Counted from the first letter of the stretch, positions 8,773-17,738 are shown. The stretch: DNA of 64,000 nt from Cyanobium usitatum str. Tous (GCF_003011885.1 NZ_PXXO01000011.1:1-64000); one strand, 5' to 3'. Notes: generated by a model from the sequence alone, not told the origin. Numbers and translations are program-made.

Positions 8773-8952
8773 TCAGGGCTGTTCGCGTAGCTCTTCAACG
8801 CAGCGCGTCACGCAGGCGCCGTCATCCAGGGAGCAGGTGGTGATGCATTCGAAATACACCTCCAAGGCGTCGCCTTGGCGGCCATTGTCTTGATGGCCGG
8901 CGACGTGATAGCTGGTGCCCTGGGCGTTGGGGCCCATGTGCTGATTACCCAT
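8773..8952 (-). CDS. Small cysteine-containing protein (59 aa)
   Basis: An ATG preceded by an AGGAG-like ribosome-binding site (GCAGGAGATC) starts a 59-residue frame. The first 30 residues are polar, with three histidines. The second half carries four cysteines in the order ECITTC ... ACVTRC, a spacing of C-x3-C, x6, C-x3-C. Twin Cx3C motifs suggest a small helical hairpin held by disulfides or a metal site. The good ribosome-binding site and coherent composition support a real gene. Function unknown. Confidence 0.65.
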   Translation of the reverse strand: MGNQHMGPNAQGTSYHVAGHQDNGRQGDALEVYFECITTCSLDDGACVTRCVEELREQP

Positions 8953-9084
8953 GATCTCCTGCGGTGGCGACTCCTTGTCAGCCTATGCACACCAAACCAA
9001 GGGGGCTAGTGAAATGAGTCTTCCTGCCTAAGCAGCTGTGAAGTTCTGTGTACCCGCTGAGGCGGGGACTGCGGGCTGGGCTGC

Positions 9085-10836
9085 TCAGCTGGATTTTGAC
9101 TGGGATTTTCGAGAAGCCTGCTTGGCCTTGTTGGCGGCCTGTTTTGCCGTTTTGCGTTCTGCTTCTTCGGCCTGCCGGGCCAGGCCAGCTTCCTCTTCTT
9201 TCTTGGTGAGGTAATAGGAATAATCGCCGCGGTAGAGCACCAGTTGGCCATCCCGGATCTCCACGATCCGGTTGGCCACCCTGGAGATGAAATAGCGGTC
9301 GTGGCTCACCAGCAAGGCCGCACCCTCATATTCGATCAGCGCGTCTTCCAGCATCTGCTTGGCTGGAATATCAAGGTGATTGGTGGGCTCATCCAGAACT
9401 AGGAGGTTGCAGGGGCTGAGCAGCATTAACGCCAGCGCCAGCCTGGCTTTCTCTCCTCCAGAGAGTTTGCCGGCCTCCTTGAATACGCTTTCGTTGCTGA
9501 AGCAGAAGCTGCCTAGCAGTGAGCGCACTTGGGTCTGAGTCCAGTCGGGCACTACCTCGAAGATCGTGTTGATCACGGTTTTGGAGAGGTCTAGGGCTTC
9601 GGCCTGGTTCTGCTCGAAGTAGTTCGCTATCACGTTGTGCTCCCCGAGGCTGGCGCAGCCGTCCTCGGGCTGTTCGCTGCCCATGATCAGCCGCAGCAGG
9701 GTTGATTTACCGGCGCCGTTAGGCCCGACAAAGGCGATGCGGTCACCCCGTTCCACCTCGAGCTCAGCCCCTAAAAACAGAATCTGCTCGCCGTAGCTGT
9801 GGGTCAGGTTTTTGATGTCTGCCACCACGCGCCCAGAGCGTGGTGCTTCGGGAAAGCGGAATCGCGGCCCGCCGACACCTTCGAGCGGAGCTTCGACCCG
9901 CTCAACCTTCTCCAGCAGTTTCTCCCGGCTTTTGGCCTGGGTGGAGCGGGTGGCACTGGCCCGAAAGCGGTCGATGTAGGCCTGCTGGGCTCCCAGCTCC
10001 TTTTGTTGGCGATCAAATGCGGCCTGGGTTGCTTCGCGCTCCAGGACTTTCTGCTCTAGGTGCTGGCTGTAGTTGCCCAGGTAGGTGCGCGATACCCCCC
10101 GTTCGGTCTCCACTATCTGGTTGCATACCCGATCCAGAAAGGTGCGGTCGTGGCTGATCACAACTAGGGCCGCGGTCTGTTCGACCAGATAGCCCTCGAG
10201 CCACTGGATCGTTTCAACGTCCAGATGGTTGGTGGGCTCGTCGAGCAGAAGCAGATCCGGTTCCTGGAGGAGGATTTTGCCGAGGGCGATGCGCATCTGC
10301 CAGCCGCCGGAATAATCCCCCACCAGCTGTTCGGCCCCCTCGGGGCTGAAGCCAATGGTGGGCAGCAGTTTGTCGATGCGGGCATCGAGCTCGTAGCCGT
10401 GCAACGCCTCGAAACGGCTGTGCAGCCGGCCTAGCTCGTGGATTAGCTCGTCGAGATGGTCGGGGTCGTTGGCGGCCTGCTCGCTGGCCATCTCGTGCTC
10501 CAGCTGGTGCTGGCGGATCAGCACTTCAGCTGCTTCGCCGAATGCTTGGAACAGCTCCTCTCGCACCGTGCGGGCTGGATCGACGTCGAATTCCTGTTGC
10601 AGGTAGGCAATGCTGGGTTCGCCTTGCTTCACCACCAAGCCACTGCTGGGCTCTTCCAGCCCGGCAATGATCTTCATCTGGGTTGACTTGCCAGCTCCGT
10701 TGACGCCCACCAAGCCAATGCGGTCTCCAGGCCTCACCTCCCAGGTGACATCCCGCAGCACCTCGCCAGTGGGATAAATCTTGCCGAGGCGTTCGAGGCG
10801 GAGCACGGATAAGGGTCTAGGGACCAATTCCATCAT
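9085..10836 (-). CDS. ABC-F family ATPase
   Basis: From the ATG at 10836 the protein has 583 residues. It contains two ABC ATPase domains with Walker A (GVNGAGKST at 44-52; GPNGAGKST in the second half), signatures (DYSGGWQMR and LSGGEKAR) and LLDEPTNHLD twice, and no membrane segments. The linker between the domains is basic and helical, as in ABC-F proteins that act on the ribosome (Uup/EttA group). The lysine/serine-rich C-terminal tail could be an RNA-binding extension. A TTG at 10872 would lengthen the N-terminus, with little support. Confidence 0.93.
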   Translation of the reverse strand: MMELVPRPLSVLRLERLGKIYPTGEVLRDVTWEVRPGDRIGLVGVNGAGKSTQMKIIAGLEEPSSGLVVKQGEPSIAYLQQEFDVDPARTVREELFQAFGEAAEVLIRQHQLEHEMASEQAANDPDHLDELIHELGRLHSRFEALHGYELDARIDKLLPTIGFSPEGAEQLVGDYSGGWQMRIALGKILLQEPDLLLLDEPTNHLDVETIQWLEGYLVEQTAALVVISHDRTFLDRVCNQIVETERGVSRTYLGNYSQHLEQKVLEREATQAAFDRQQKELGAQQAYIDRFRASATRSTQAKSREKLLEKVERVEAPLEGVGGPRFRFPEAPRSGRVVADIKNLTHSYGEQILFLGAELEVERGDRIAFVGPNGAGKSTLLRLIMGSEQPEDGCASLGEHNVIANYFEQNQAEALDLSKTVINTIFEVVPDWTQTQVRSLLGSFCFSNESVFKEAGKLSGGEKARLALALMLLSPCNLLVLDEPTNHLDIPAKQMLEDALIEYEGAALLVSHDRYFISRVANRIVEIRDGQLVLYRGDYSYYLTKKEEEAGLARQAEEAERKTAKQAANKAKQASRKSQSKSS

Positions 10837-10913
10837 CCCTGGCGACCCGTCTGCCGGGGGGCGGCTAGGCAATCATCTGGTGCAGACTCGTCTCACCTGC
10901 CTGTGTGATTGCC

Positions 10914-11192
10914 ATGATCAAGCGCCTTGAGCAGGTGGCGGCTCTGGTTGTCGCAGCTGGTCTGGCGCTAGTGAGTTACTGGCTCTTTTTCAGCTGGGCA
11001 GGTGGGGAGCGTGATCAGCGACAACAGCGCCGCACCAACTCAGAGCCCCCCCCGAGCCTTCACCAGCCACTGCTTGCTGACGCTGTCATCCAGGCTGGAG
11101 ATGTAGGTGCGGATCTCTTGGGAGGTGACCGGCAAGCCGAACTGCTGGCCCAGCTCAATGATTCGGTTAATGGCCCCGGAAGGATCCTGTAG
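10914..11192 (+). CDS. Small membrane protein, C-terminus uncertain
   Basis: The frame starts at ATG 10914 with a basic N-terminus and a clear membrane helix (VAALVVAAGLALVSYWLFFSW), then a polar stretch with RDQRQQRR. After a run of eight C at about 11046-11053 the reading frame runs antisense into the Nif11-like gene for about 150 nt. The N-terminal 45 residues look genuine. The rest may be an artefact of a length error in the C run or of a missed stop. Confidence 0.4.
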   Translation: MIKRLEQVAALVVAAGLALVSYWLFFSWAGGERDQRQQRRTNSEPPPSLHQPLLADAVIQAGDVGADLLGGDRQAELLAQLNDSVNGPGRIL

Positions 11193-11336
11193 GGCCTGGC
11201 GGAACAGCGCTTGGGTTAGGTCGTGGTCGGCACTGATTTGGGCGTAGAGCTCAGCAGGATTGCTGGCATGCAGAGGTCGTTCGGCTTCGTCTTGTAGGGC
11301 GTCGACTCGTAGGACGTAGTCGTTGCTGGCGGTCAT
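11040..11336 (-). CDS. Nif11-like small protein ending in Gly-Gly-Leu
   Basis: From the ATG at 11336 the product has 98 residues. The central part (LTQALFRQALQDPSGAI, then IELGQQFGLPVTSQEI) follows the helix-turn pattern of the Nif11 domain, found in cyanobacterial leader peptides and in proteins of unknown role. It ends in ARGGL directly at an 8-G run on the coding strand. No lanthipeptide synthetase, cyclase or peptidase/ABC exporter lies nearby, so a natural-product precursor role is not supported by context. The assignment rests on pattern only. Confidence 0.6.
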   Translation of the reverse strand: MTASNDYVLRVDALQDEAERPLHASNPAELYAQISADHDLTQALFRQALQDPSGAINRIIELGQQFGLPVTSQEIRTYISSLDDSVSKQWLVKARGGL

Positions 11337-11374
11337 TGCTGGCAGCAAATTGACTGAATTTTAATTGAATCGGT

Positions 11375-11707
11375 TCAGGCTGCCACCTGGTTTTCGCCTT
11401 GCTCAGGTGTGCCACAGGCTGAGGCGTCTTCCATGCTGCGGGCATCTAGGCAAAGCACTTTGCGCAGCTCGGCGTAGTTGGCTGCAAGTGCGCCTCTTCC
11501 CTCCTGCTGGGCGCTGTATTCGGCCCGCTGCAGAACGTGATGCAGGTGGGTGAGCAGGTAGGTGCTGATTACTGCGGAGACGAGCACATCGCTGCGTTCG
11601 GCTGTCCGGCGCTTGCGGCCCTGGGCAGCCGAGGCAGGGGTTGAGGTGCGTGGGGTGGAGGAACGGGGCACGGTGTGCACCTCCGATGGGATGGTTGCCT
11701 TCAGCAT
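11375..11707 (-). CDS. Conserved protein of unknown function
   Basis: From the ATG at 11707 the product has 110 residues. A basic, disordered N-terminus rich in S, T, P and R precedes a helical part (VLVSAVISTYLLTHLHHVLQ) and an acidic tail. The family is not recognised. It diverges from the ribbon-helix-helix-like gene with only 54 nt between the two start codons, so the two could share a control region. Confidence 0.6.
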   Translation of the reverse strand: MLKATIPSEVHTVPRSSTPRTSTPASAAQGRKRRTAERSDVLVSAVISTYLLTHLHHVLQRAEYSAQQEGRGALAANYAELRKVLCLDARSMEDASACGTPEQGENQVAA

Positions 11708-11761
11708 AGTCTTGGATACTACCCTTGTGCATCTCTGTACACTGATTGGTATCTGAGGGGT

Positions 11762-12145
11762 ATGAACTGGGGATTGCAAGCCCCAGCTCTGCCCCTCGCT
11801 CACCAGTGGCCAGCACCACTGCTTCGCAACTCCGTGGCCACCCGGCAGACCTCCTCGAGTGGCAAGTCCAAATCACCTCGCATTCAGGTGGTGTTGCCCG
11901 AGGAGCTCTGCCAAAAGTTGGCTGAATTCGCGGATGCCGAGTCCCGCACGGTGAGCAACATGGCCAAGGTGCTGATCCAGCAAGGTGTGGAGCGGCTGCA
12001 GCAGGCCCAAGCCAGCCAGGCTTCCCCGGTTCAGGCGGGTTTCCAGGCTGAGCTTTTTCGTCAGGGACTGGAGGCCAGTCAGGCCCAGAAACCCCAGCGC
12101 CTGCGCGGAGCTCCCCGCAGGGTTCGCTTGCACCGACCGGACTGA
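11762..12145 (+). CDS. Ribbon-helix-helix-like DNA-binding protein
   Basis: From the ATG at 11762, preceded by a GAGGGG ribosome-binding site, the product has 127 residues. After a polar N-terminus comes PRIQVVLPEELCQKLAEFA, then SRTVSNMAKVLIQQGVE: one beta strand and two helices as in the MetJ/Arc/CopG fold. Such proteins are usually small repressors, often autoregulatory. The tail is rich in Q and R. The gene ends tail-to-tail with anmK with a 67-nt overlap. The divergent neighbour may be its target, which is inference. Confidence 0.65.
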   Translation: MNWGLQAPALPLAHQWPAPLLRNSVATRQTSSSGKSKSPRIQVVLPEELCQKLAEFADAESRTVSNMAKVLIQQGVERLQQAQASQASPVQAGFQAELFRQGLEASQAQKPQRLRGAPRRVRLHRPD

Positions 12146-13263
12146 GGACGGGCGCACAGCCCCAGCACGGCGCCGCCGCTGGCGCCGGTGACTGAGGGCA
12201 GATTCCCCTGATGCCCCAGGGCGTGCCACCAGGCCAGCAGGGCGAAGGCCAAGGCCTCTCTCTCTGCCTCGCCGATGCCAAATTCCGCCAGCGGCCGCAC
12301 GATCAGGCCGCGGCAGCGGTGTTGCAGTTGTTCTACTAGCAGGCTGTTGCGGCAGCCACCGCCAGCCACCAGCAGCTCGATCGCTTGGGGCCCATGGCCC
12401 AACTCCTGGGCTACAACCGCGGCACTGAAGCCGGTCAGGGTGGCTAGGGCATCCGCCGCGTCTCTCCCCTTGACTTCTGCCAGCCGTCGCTCCAGGTCTG
12501 CCTGGCCGAATAGCTCTCGACCGGTGGACTTCGGCGGTGGGCTCTGGAAATAGGGCTCAGCTAACCAGCGTTGAATCAGGGCTTCATCGATCTGTCCCTG
12601 GCGGGCCCAGGCCCCATCAGCGTCATAGCTCTGCTGGCCGCCACTGAAGTGCATGGTTGCCAGGTCCAGCAGGGTATTGGCAGGACCACAGTCCCAGCCC
12701 CGCACTGGCAAGCAACTTTCGGGCCCCTGGGCTGGAGGGATCAGGGTGAGGTTGGCGATGCCCCCCAGATTCAGTACCGCCCGCCAGCCGCCGCAACGAC
12801 CCAGTAGGGCCTGGTCTGCAGGTGGGACAAGTGGCGCTCCCTGACCGCCAAGGGCCAGATCGGCACTGCGGAAATCGAATACCACCGGTGTAGCCAGCAG
12901 TTCCGCCAGCAGCGGCCCTTGAAGTAGTTGCCAGCTGGCACCCCGCTGACCAGCCTGGGGCGGGCGATGCCAGAGGGTCTGGCCGTGGCAGCCAACTAAT
13001 TGGGCCCCGCCCTGGGGGTCGCATGCTCTGGCGGCGAGAGCTTGCTGCTCGGTCACGGCTTCCGCCAATTCGAGCAGCGTTGAACTATCGAACGATTGGC
13101 CTTGGCCAACGCCAATTAGCTGGCGTTGGAGCTCGGCGGGGTAAGGGTTGAAGTGGTGCTTTTCCAGCTTCCAGCGCGGACGTTGGGGCGGCCCGCTGAA
13201 GCTGGCCAGGACTGCATCCACGCCATCGGCGCTTGTGCCGCTCATCAACCCCAACACCCGCAT
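12079..13263 (-). CDS. anmK: Anhydro-N-acetylmuramic acid kinase
   Basis: The product has 394 residues. The ATP-binding signature GLMSGTSADGVDA lies near residue 6, followed by GCHGQT, DFRSADLALGGQGAPL, NLGGIANL and VAGGGCRN, all conserved in AnmK of the ASKHA fold. The enzyme phosphorylates and opens anhydro-MurNAc during peptidoglycan recycling. The C-terminus carries a basic tail of about 25 residues (RCKRTLRGAPRRR) that overlaps the preceding convergent gene. The tail is beyond the usual length and may be poorly conserved. Confidence 0.93.
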   Translation of the reverse strand: MRVLGLMSGTSADGVDAVLASFSGPPQRPRWKLEKHHFNPYPAELQRQLIGVGQGQSFDSSTLLELAEAVTEQQALAARACDPQGGAQLVGCHGQTLWHRPPQAGQRGASWQLLQGPLLAELLATPVVFDFRSADLALGGQGAPLVPPADQALLGRCGGWRAVLNLGGIANLTLIPPAQGPESCLPVRGWDCGPANTLLDLATMHFSGGQQSYDADGAWARQGQIDEALIQRWLAEPYFQSPPPKSTGRELFGQADLERRLAEVKGRDAADALATLTGFSAAVVAQELGHGPQAIELLVAGGGCRNSLLVEQLQHRCRGLIVRPLAEFGIGEAEREALAFALLAWWHALGHQGNLPSVTGASGGAVLGLCARPQSGRCKRTLRGAPRRRWGFWA

Positions 13264-13273
13264 CAGCCCAAGC

Positions 13274-13909
13274 TCACTTGTTGGGCTGGGGGGTCATGCG
13301 CAGGTAGGGCTTGATCTCAGTGACGCCCTTGGCAAACTTGGCGCGGGCATCTTCGGTGGAGATCGATGGCACCACTACGCAATCGTCGCCGTCTTTCCAA
13401 TTCACCGGAGTGGCCACGGAGTGGTTGTCGGTGAGCTGCAGGGAATCAATCACCCGTAGGATTTCGTGGAAGTTGCGGCCAGTGCTGGCGGGGTAGGTGA
13501 TCTGCAGGCGCAGTTTCTTGTTGGGATCGATGATGAACACCGAACGCACGGTCAAATTGTTGAGTGCGTTGGGGTGAATCATCCCGTAAAGGTCGCTCAC
13601 CTTTTTGTCGGCATCCGCCAGGATCGGATAATCAACTGTTGTGTTCTGGGTTTCGTTGATATCGCAGATCCAGCCGTTGTGGCTTTCGGCGGAATCCACG
13701 CTCAGGGCGATGGTTTTGACGTTGCGCTTTTCCCATTCAGGGCGCAGCCGGGATACCTCTCCCAATTCTGTGGTGCAAACAGGGGTGTAGTCGGCTGGGT
13801 GGGAGAACAGCACAACCCAGCTGTCAGCGCCGAAGTCGTAGAGATTGATCGGCCCGAGCTGGGAATCCTGGGTGAAATCGGGAACGGTATCGCCGAGTTG
13901 GAGGGCCAT
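13274..13909 (-). CDS. 1-Cys peroxiredoxin (Prx6 type)
   Basis: From the ATG at 13909 the product has 211 residues. The peroxidatic cysteine is C45 in PADYTPVCTTE, and the C-terminal Prx6-type extension with GRNFHEILRVIDSLQ and WKDGDDCVVVP is present. It lacks the resolving cysteine of 2-Cys enzymes at the usual place. The enzyme reduces hydrogen peroxide and lipid hydroperoxides in the cytosol. It stands between anmK and hflX on the same strand. Confidence 0.93.
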   Translation of the reverse strand: MALQLGDTVPDFTQDSQLGPINLYDFGADSWVVLFSHPADYTPVCTTELGEVSRLRPEWEKRNVKTIALSVDSAESHNGWICDINETQNTTVDYPILADADKKVSDLYGMIHPNALNNLTVRSVFIIDPNKKLRLQITYPASTGRNFHEILRVIDSLQLTDNHSVATPVNWKDGDDCVVVPSISTEDARAKFAKGVTEIKPYLRMTPQPNK

Positions 13910-13955
13910 AGAGGCTGAAAGGGAGGAAGAAAGCAAGTTCTGATCGTGCCACAAG

Positions 13956-15617
13956 TCAGCGCGCAGATGTGGTGTTTTCGTCCTCAGGCGCTGACTCGGG
14001 CCAGCTGCGCAACTCCTGGCGCAGGTGCTGCAGGCCCAGGCAGGCGGTGGCGGAAATGAACAGGGCCGTTGGGGCTAGCGCCCGGGCTCGCTCCACCTCC
14101 CCGGCTGGGCAGCGGTCGATTTGATTAGCGATCAGGCGCCTGGGGGCGGTTGCTCCAAGGGAATCGAGGATGGTGTTTACGGTGCGCCACTGCTCGGGCC
14201 AGGCCGGGTCGGCCAGATCAACCACGATCAACAGGCCCTCAGCTTCAAGGGTTTCCTCCAGGGTTGAGCGGAAGGCTTCCAGCAGGGGCGGGGGCAAATC
14301 GCGGATGAAGCCCACCGTGTCAGTGAGCAGCACCGGTTCCGGCAATTCAAGTCGTCGGGTGGTGGGATCAAGGGTGGCGAACAGCTTGTTTTCAGCCAGA
14401 ACGGCGCGGGCTTCGCTGGCCTTGGTTAAGGCGTTGAGCAGGGAGCTTTTGCCGGCGTTGGTGTAACCCACTAGGGCCAGTCGCCGCAGTCCCTGGCGGC
14501 TGCGGCGCAACCGGGCCCGGTGCTCGCCCAGCTGGCTCACCTCCCGCTGCAATCGCTCAATCCGGCGGGCGATGGCGCGACGATCTTTTTCCAGCTGGGT
14601 TTCGCCCGGTCCCCGGGTGCCGATGCCTCCCCCCTGCCGCGACAGGCTGCGGCCGCGGCCGGTGAGTCGGGGCAGCCTGTAGCGCAGTTGGGCCAGCTCC
14701 ACCTGGAGGCGCCCGGCGGCGCTGGCGGCCCGTTGGGCAAAGATGTCGAGAATCAGTTCACTGCGGTCGCTCACCGGCAGATCGAGGAGCCGCTCCAGAT
14801 TGCGGGCTTGCACCGGTGTGAGCTCCCGGTCTGTCACTACCAGGGTGGCGCCGAGCCGCCGGGCCTCCAGGGCCGCTTCACCCACTTTCCCCTCACCCCA
14901 GAGAGTCTGGGGGGCAACCTGGCTGCGGCGCTGCTCCACCACTCCCACCGACACGGCACCGGCGCTGACTACGAGTCCCTCCAGTTCGGCGATCAGGCGC
15001 TGGGCCTGGCCGCGGTCGCCGGGGGTGAGGGCTAGCAGCAGCACCCGTTCAGGGCCGTCTTGGCTGGCGCCAAAGTCGCCAGCGCTGGCTGCATTTGGCG
15101 GGGTGAGGCTGAGGGGATCTCGGCCGCACAGCTCGGCTAGATCTTCAGTCGCTTCGCTTGCCCAGGGTTCGGGGGCGTCGGGGTGGGCCACCAACAGTTG
15201 GGCGGCCCATTGGCCCCCCGCCCCCGCCCTGTCGCCGAAGCGCAGCCAAACGATGGGCGCTATATCCAGCCCCACGATTCCCTCCTGGCGGCCGGCTTCG
15301 AGTTGTTTGGTTCGGCCGCAGCAGGTGATCAGCCGCAGCTCGGAACCCTGGCGGCGCTCCGAGCCGGGCAGGCGCTCCAGTAGCCGGCCCGATTGCTCCA
15401 GCGGCCCCACCCAGAGCAGCCGGCACAGGCCCCGGCTATCCACTACCAAGGTGAGCGGCAGCTCCAGCTCACGGCTTTCGCTGGCAAGCCGCTGCAAGCA
15501 GAGCAATTCAGCTATCTGGTCGTCCGGATGGCGGCGGTGACAGAGGCGTTCCAGGCGTCTTTTTTGGGCGGGTCGCAAGCCGGCCGTGCGCCCCGCCAGG
15601 CCGCCTTGTTTCACCAC
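13956..15617 (-). CDS. hflX: GTPase HflX
   Basis: The product has 553 residues. A long N-terminal part is followed by the HflX domain (LTPVQARNLERLL, RSELILDIFAQRA, the glycine-rich GRGRSLSRQGGGIGTRGPGE linker) and the G domain with GYTNAGKSSLLN, DTVGFI and NQID. HflX splits stalled or hibernating ribosomes after stress. The extra N-terminal region of roughly 180 residues is typical of cyanobacterial HflX and poorly conserved. Confidence 0.93.
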   Translation of the reverse strand: MVKQGGLAGRTAGLRPAQKRRLERLCHRRHPDDQIAELLCLQRLASESRELELPLTLVVDSRGLCRLLWVGPLEQSGRLLERLPGSERRQGSELRLITCCGRTKQLEAGRQEGIVGLDIAPIVWLRFGDRAGAGGQWAAQLLVAHPDAPEPWASEATEDLAELCGRDPLSLTPPNAASAGDFGASQDGPERVLLLALTPGDRGQAQRLIAELEGLVVSAGAVSVGVVEQRRSQVAPQTLWGEGKVGEAALEARRLGATLVVTDRELTPVQARNLERLLDLPVSDRSELILDIFAQRAASAAGRLQVELAQLRYRLPRLTGRGRSLSRQGGGIGTRGPGETQLEKDRRAIARRIERLQREVSQLGEHRARLRRSRQGLRRLALVGYTNAGKSSLLNALTKASEARAVLAENKLFATLDPTTRRLELPEPVLLTDTVGFIRDLPPPLLEAFRSTLEETLEAEGLLIVVDLADPAWPEQWRTVNTILDSLGATAPRRLIANQIDRCPAGEVERARALAPTALFISATACLGLQHLRQELRSWPESAPEDENTTSAR

Positions 15618-15704
15618 AGGCCTTGTTTCACCACAGATAGCCAGCGATTACGGATTTGATCATGGGCGGGCCTTGCCCACCACAAGCTTGGGCTCCCGGC
15701 AGGG

Positions 15705-16895
15705 TCACCGGGGCCAGTCCGCTAGCCAGCCGGCGACCACTTTGAACTGATGCGACTTACCAGGTAAGCGGGCCAGGTAGGCCAGTTTGCGGATCTGAAA
15801 TGCCGCCGCTCCCGCCAGGGTGAATCCGCCGCCAACGAGGCTTGCTTCACCTCGGCCCAGGCTCATCATTTCGCCGAGGTCGTTGTAGTTGAAGGGATCG
15901 AGGGGTTCGCCAGCAAGGGAATGCATCAGGTTGGCGGCCAGGCACTCAGCTTGTTGGAAGGCCACTTGTGCCGTGGCTGGCAGGGGTAACTCCTGCTGGG
16001 CGATGTCGCCCAGGGCAAATAGGTGGGGCTGATCGACCAGCTGCAGGGTGGGCTCGCAGCTCAGTCGTCCAAGTCGGTCGACGGGAATTGGCGGCTGGCA
16101 TTCAAGCGATTGAAAGCGCAGGCCCGCAGTCCAGATAACCCCATCAACCTTCAGCTGTTCCGAGCCCGCTGGCCCCAGCAGCGTCAGTCCACCTGGTTGC
16201 ACCGCCTCGACGCGGGTGTGGGTTCGCAGCCTCACATCCCGGCGTTGCAGGGCCTGCTCAGCCTGTTCTCGGTTGAAGGCCTTGGCCTGGGGCAGCAGTC
16301 CGGGGCCCTGCTCAATCAGGTCCACAATCGTGCTCCCCTGCAATTGGTCGGCCAGCTTGCAGGCCAATTCCACCCCGCTGGCACCAGCTCCCACCACGGC
16401 CAAACGCTGCAGGGGCCGGGACCTCTCCTTCAAGGTCTGGATTAGGCGCTGCAGCCGTTCCACGTCTGCCAAGGTGCGAAAACCGAGGCTGTATTCAGCT
16501 ACGCCGGGGATGCCGAAGTCATTGGCCTGGGCACCCGTGGCCAGCACCAGGCGGCTGAAGGCCAGGCACCGGCCGCTGGCGGTATGAACCTGTGAAGACT
16601 GGGCGTCGATGCGCACAACCCGGTCCTGCAGCCAGGCCACCCCTTTGCCGGCCAGCAAACTGTCGTAGCGGGGTGCTATTTCCCAGCTGCGCAGTTCGCC
16701 GCTCAGCAGTTCGTAAAGCAGTGGGAGAAATAGAAAGCGATCGTTGGGTTCGATCAGCAAGATTGGTGGATGGTGGCGGCGCTCTGCCAGGGCGAGGGCG
16801 GTGTAAAGCCCACCAAAGCCCCCGCCCACGATCACCACCGGTGCGGTTGGCGGGGTCACCGCAGCTTGCGATCGCGCCGCCTCAGGATTCAGCAT
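15705..16895 (-). CDS. Type II NADH dehydrogenase-like flavoprotein
   Basis: From the ATG at 16895 the product has 396 residues. It has an N-terminal FAD-binding GGGFGG motif with NDRFLFLPLLYELLSGEL, a second nucleotide-binding motif (VVGAGASGVELA), ATGAQANDFGIPG and FALGDIAQ. These mark the NDH-2 family, which oxidises NAD(P)H and reduces quinone at the membrane without pumping protons. No membrane spans are evident, consistent with peripheral binding. It is divergent from cysH with about 75 nt between start codons. Confidence 0.88.
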   Translation of the reverse strand: MLNPEAARSQAAVTPPTAPVVIVGGGFGGLYTALALAERRHHPPILLIEPNDRFLFLPLLYELLSGELRSWEIAPRYDSLLAGKGVAWLQDRVVRIDAQSSQVHTASGRCLAFSRLVLATGAQANDFGIPGVAEYSLGFRTLADVERLQRLIQTLKERSRPLQRLAVVGAGASGVELACKLADQLQGSTIVDLIEQGPGLLPQAKAFNREQAEQALQRRDVRLRTHTRVEAVQPGGLTLLGPAGSEQLKVDGVIWTAGLRFQSLECQPPIPVDRLGRLSCEPTLQLVDQPHLFALGDIAQQELPLPATAQVAFQQAECLAANLMHSLAGEPLDPFNYNDLGEMMSLGRGEASLVGGGFTLAGAAAFQIRKLAYLARLPGKSHQFKVVAGWLADWPR

Positions 16896-16970
16896 GGCTC
16901 TGATGGTCTTTCGCCGGCACCTGCTTTTGAACCCTAACCAGCGACTCACTCAAAGGGCGATGATGGTTTG

Positions 16971-17738
16971 ATGCAGATGGCCCAAGTCCCAGCTCTTTCA
17001 CCCGATGGCACCGGCCGGCCGATCGATCTTGACGCTGCCAGGGCACTGCTTGCACCTTTGTCGGCCCAAGAGCGTCTGAGCTGGGCTCAGAGCACTTTCG
17101 GGGCAGGATTTGCCTTAACAACCAGTTTTGGCATTCAGTCGGCAGTTTTGCTGCACATGGCCAGTGAGCTGACCGCCAATATCGGTCGGCCCGTAACCGT
17201 GATCTGGGTTGATACGGGCTATCTGCCGCCGGAGACCTATCAATACGCCGAGCGCTTGGTACAGCAGCTCCAGCTCCAATTAGTGGTGGCCCAGTCAGCC
17301 ATGAGCCCGGCCCGGATGGAAGCTCTGCACGGCCGCCTTTGGGAAACCGACCAGCTGGGAGATCTGGAGCTCTATCACCGCATCCGCAAGGTGGAACCCC
17401 TTGACCGGGCCCTCACTGATCTGGCTGTGACCTGTTGGGCCAGTGGTGTGCGCGGCAGCCAGACCGATCACCGCAAGGCCATGGAACCGCTGGATGCGGT
17501 GCGTCAGCGCTGGTCGCTGCGGCCCCTTCTCTCCTGGAGTAAACGAGATATTTACTACTACATGGAAGAGCACAAATTGCCCCAGCACCCGCTGTTTGAG
17601 CAGGGTTATTCCACGGTGGGCGACTGGCACTCCAGTGCTCCTGACCTAGGAGATGTCAGCGGCCGGGCGACCCGTTTCGGTGGTCTCCAACAGGAATGTG
17701 GCATCCATCTGCCGGGATTGATGGGCGAGGGCATCTGA
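16971..17738 (+). CDS. cysH: Phosphoadenylyl-sulfate reductase
   Basis: From the ATG at 16971 the product has 255 residues. TSFGIQSAVLLHM and WVDTGYLPPETY form the PAPS-binding core, and the C-terminal ECGIHLPG carries the catalytic cysteine (about C243). The CC...CxxC cysteine pairs that bind an iron-sulfur cluster in APS reductases are absent, so it is the thioredoxin-dependent, PAPS-specific type. It produces sulfite in assimilatory sulfate reduction. coaX starts inside its 3' end. Confidence 0.95.
   Translation: MQMAQVPALSPDGTGRPIDLDAARALLAPLSAQERLSWAQSTFGAGFALTTSFGIQSAVLLHMASELTANIGRPVTVIWVDTGYLPPETYQYAERLVQQLQLQLVVAQSAMSPARMEALHGRLWETDQLGDLELYHRIRKVEPLDRALTDLAVTCWASGVRGSQTDHRKAMEPLDAVRQRWSLRPLLSWSKRDIYYYMEEHKLPQHPLFEQGYSTVGDWHSSAPDLGDVSGRATRFGGLQQECGIHLPGLMGEGI

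Noticed and set aside
11040-11336. Lanthipeptide/RiPP precursor gene cluster
   Set aside because: Only the Nif11-like pattern and terminal GG are present. No modification enzyme or exporter gene lies nearby.
11403-12281. 292-residue minus-strand ORF
   Set aside because: It lies antisense to the ribbon-helix-helix-like gene and out of frame with the 110-residue gene. Its composition (Pro, Gly, Trp, Arg rich) is that of a shadow frame.
14743-15540. 265-residue plus-strand ORF within hflX
   Set aside because: It is Ser/Arg-rich and antisense to a certain HflX gene.
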